Below, one piece after another: positions 61,643 to 64,000 of a stretch of 64,000 nt of DNA. Numbering within the stretch: position 1 is the first letter of the stretch; each line of letters begins with the position of its first letter. A program made the translations under genes and the position numbers. A model generated the notes under the pieces. It searched no databases. It was not told the DNA's origin and worked only from the letters and a program-made list of their open reading frames with translations. The stretch is from Pyrrhoderma lamaoense (taxonomy: Eukaryota; Basidiomycota; Agaricomycetes; Hymenochaetales; Hymenochaetaceae), in the NCBI GenBank assembly GCA_002794735.1, contig NBAZ01000004.1:1851327-1915326 (forward strand), given 5' to 3'.

Positions 61643-64000
61643 GTGTTGGAACCTTGAGCATCAGGTTTTGTGAGCCATAATATAAATACGTTACAAAATG
61701 ACAATGACGGAACAGAGGCGCCTTTGGAGTATCCTTTTTTGGATAATCCGCAGCGCCTCAGTTAACATATACCTCGTTCTGCGTATCACAGCTATCTGTG
61801 CATATCTTGGAACATGTCCCGCTTAGTATATGTCAGCTATGGGAGCAAGATTGAAAAATAAAAATAAAAATAAAAAACTCAGATGGCCGTCGTTTGTGTG
61901 TCCACCTCCCCTCCCTTTCCCCCCTGTAAGGACAGGATACGTCATAGACTACCTCAAGGCATTTGACAGCCGAGATGTACACTGAACGATGTGGCCCTCC
62001 TTTTATTGTTGATTTCATGAAGCACGACTTCGGGACAGGATGCCCCGTCTCTATCTGAGAGCTCGCTCCGAACGGATCTGCAAAAAACTCCGACAAGAAC
62101 CGTCGATCAATTATACGTCATCTGATTGGTCCCCACGCAAATCCATTTCTTGCCCTAAACTAGTTCTTGTCCTTTTGCTTCCTCCTTCCAACTAGTAACA
62201 TCAGCCTCATGATCAACTCGACCTGTCCAAATTCCGGTCAAGTTCATGCTGAAGAGAAGATAAAGATAATGTACCCCTATACCTCTCTATGCTGATGGAG
62301 AATGATAAGCTAGACTTGGGACACCCAACAGTGCCAGATAAAAAGGAGCAATTTTGCGTACGTAAGGTATGATAACGGGAGTCAACTGCTGACAAAAGGT
62401 CCCTTTTGTGCGCTCCCCTAGTGCGCGCTCATGGACCGCGCCATACTTTTTCATATGCCGCCCTCGCTGATGTTAAAATTCGAGCCTGGATCCAAGTCGC
62501 TGTACGCCTCTCAATTCTGATCTTACTCTGATCTTATTTTTAGCTCTAGTACTTTGTACTCAATTTATTCTTTATCTGTAAACTTTGTTCCTAATTTTAC
62601 CCCTTACCTCAATTGAGACATAGTAAGCACTTTCTACTTTTTCCTACGGATCATGCCAGAGTTTTCTAAGGCTAGTCCCGCATCTGTTGCCCCTGTTCTG
62701 TCTGGTGGCTTGGACCCCCCTCCCTGCGTATCGGCTAACTCAGGCATAGGTCGACTCTTACCCTACTTGAATTATGTATCGAAGGCACATGCGATCCGTG
62801 GCGCGGGGTTGGCCGACATATCATCTAGTGCTCCCTACTCAATCAGGGAACATAAAGTCTTAAACGTAAGATCCTTTGTCTTAAAGTCAGGATAAACAAA
62901 CTATTGAGAGAACAATAGGACTTTTTGGTCTGGGAATCGGGAGCCTCATGATTTTGTAAGCTCCCCTCTACGCATGATACCGAGCTCTCATCGTATCGTC
63001 CGTTCGGGCTCTCCCGAATCGAAGAAAGTGTATAGACGAATCGGTCAATATAGAGCACGTTATCAACTTGAGTTTAAATTAAAGAAATCGAATTCGCATA
63101 CAAACGTGTGGGCTGCGTTTGAGAAATACGTGTTTCTGAAGCTCCATTCCTAGATTCAGTTGAAGGTGTAGCTCTTAGCCGGGCGCGTCAGTGGTGGCTC
63201 AATTTCTACTTTAAATATGTGAATGAGAATTGCGCCGTACTTACGATATAGCCGAGTGACAATGACCCTTGTCTGGAAAAAAAATGTGATGACGGATCCT
63301 ATGTTAAGCAAGTCATCAATCTAACGACAGGGTGAGTAACTATTTAATCGGGATCTGACGTTAAACACATTGTTGTCAGTGATAGATATGTGCCAATCCT
63401 TAACTTTTATGATTTCAGATAAAGGCGAATAATGCATGAAATTCCGCTCCGCTAAGGCACCAGGTACTCTGAGTCCAGGTAGTGCAGAAGGAAGCGCCTT
63501 CTGTATAAGAATCGGACATTCCATTCACGACGATGGTTCTAGAGTGTAGAGCGCCTGTATTTTTCTCATGGCAAAGACCATCATTACGGTCGTTCAATCT
63601 TATCTTTGAAGTTTATCATATTTTCCGATACCCGCGTCTAGTTTTGGTCATGAAAGATACCGAACCCGTGGGAACATACATGTAAATGTTTAGAATGCAT
63701 TATTTGGATCATGTTTTTCATGGCCCATTTAAATGTCTTCTAATCAAAATGTTCTTATTCTCTGCCGGTGTCATATGCGACTGGCTCTCAAGGTAAAACC
63801 AAAATCAAGATCATCTACACGCGTTTATAATAAAGTAAGTTTGAACATCACATCTCCGGGTCCAAATATGCATCATAGGATTGAAACAAATCATTTGGGC
63901 ACCGGCCAAACGTAACGAGCAGCGTATTCCACTCATGACCCTCAAGCTGTGCTCCGAGGCGCCGTTTTATGCTCTCCGAGAAGCTGGAATTTATTTATTT
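61643..64000 (+). mobile_element. possible decayed LTR retroelement, partial
   Basis: The sequence AATGTGTTGGAACC at 61637-61650 resembles the TGTTGGAA start of many copia-type LTRs. A kilobase later an open frame begins at 62653 (MPEFSKASPASVAPVLSGG). It is followed by frames broken by stops: 62904-63152 (REPHDFVSSPLRM, YRRIGQYRARYQLEFKLKKS, WAAFEKYVFLKL) and about 63160-63250 (LSRARQWWLNFYFKYVNENC), which have the flavour of a Gag protein. It runs off the window edge. No protease, integrase or reverse transcriptase was seen, so the assignment is tentative. Confidence 0.25.

Overview
The window reads as nuclear DNA of a fungus, most likely a basidiomycete (inference: Tremellomycete-like). 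Genes are split by many introns of about 50-60 nt with GT..AG ends. The gene set has mitochondrial complex I (NDUFS8, NDUFA13), one Bni1/SepA-type formin, MLH3, VTC1, URH1 and a Gemin2-like protein. No rRNA gene, tRNA gene or CRISPR array was found.

Layout. 0.3-8.9 kb is a compact gene block: GNAT acetyltransferase (+), Gemin2/Brr1-like snRNP assembly factor (-), small nuclear DUF3245-like protein (+), Arg/His/Ser-rich protein (-), URH1 nucleoside hydrolase (+) and a small single-pass membrane protein (-). VTC1 (+) lies at 10.4-11.1 kb. 11.1-16.3 kb has no convincing gene; it holds one copy of a ~1 kb dispersed repeat, a candidate solo LTR and purine-rich low-complexity DNA. A large DH-PH RhoGEF (-) fills 16.3-22.2 kb, including a 1.58 kb first intron. 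22.2-34.3 kb is a 12 kb gene desert with low-complexity DNA, a ~400 bp fold-back element, a possible 30-codon zinc-knuckle ORF and the second, inverted copy of the repeat. 34.3-49 kb is compact again: formin (-), RTC3-like SBDS-domain protein (-), MLH3 (-), GCS1 ArfGAP (+), NDUFS8 (-) and prefoldin subunit 2 (+). 49-53.5 kb carries what look like gene relics. 53.5-58.2 kb has an INO80F-like protein (-) and NDUFA13 (+), the latter with a 1.7 kb first intron. From 58.2 kb to the right end there is no intact gene, and a possible decayed retroelement runs off the edge.

The genes are mostly unrelated housekeeping functions. Two encode complex I subunits. The RhoGEF and the formin act at successive steps of Rho-controlled actin assembly, on either side of the gene desert. 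Several pairs are divergent with short shared promoters: Gemin2-like/DUF3245-like, RS-like/URH1, MLH3/GCS1, NDUFS8/prefoldin 2 and INO80F-like/NDUFA13.

The main oddities are extremes of exon and intron size (a 4-nt exon in the RTC3-like gene, 20-25 nt exons elsewhere, and two introns over 1.5 kb) and three apparent one-base losses in C-rich tracts (GCS1 once, formin FH1 twice). The base losses look more like assembly errors than biology.
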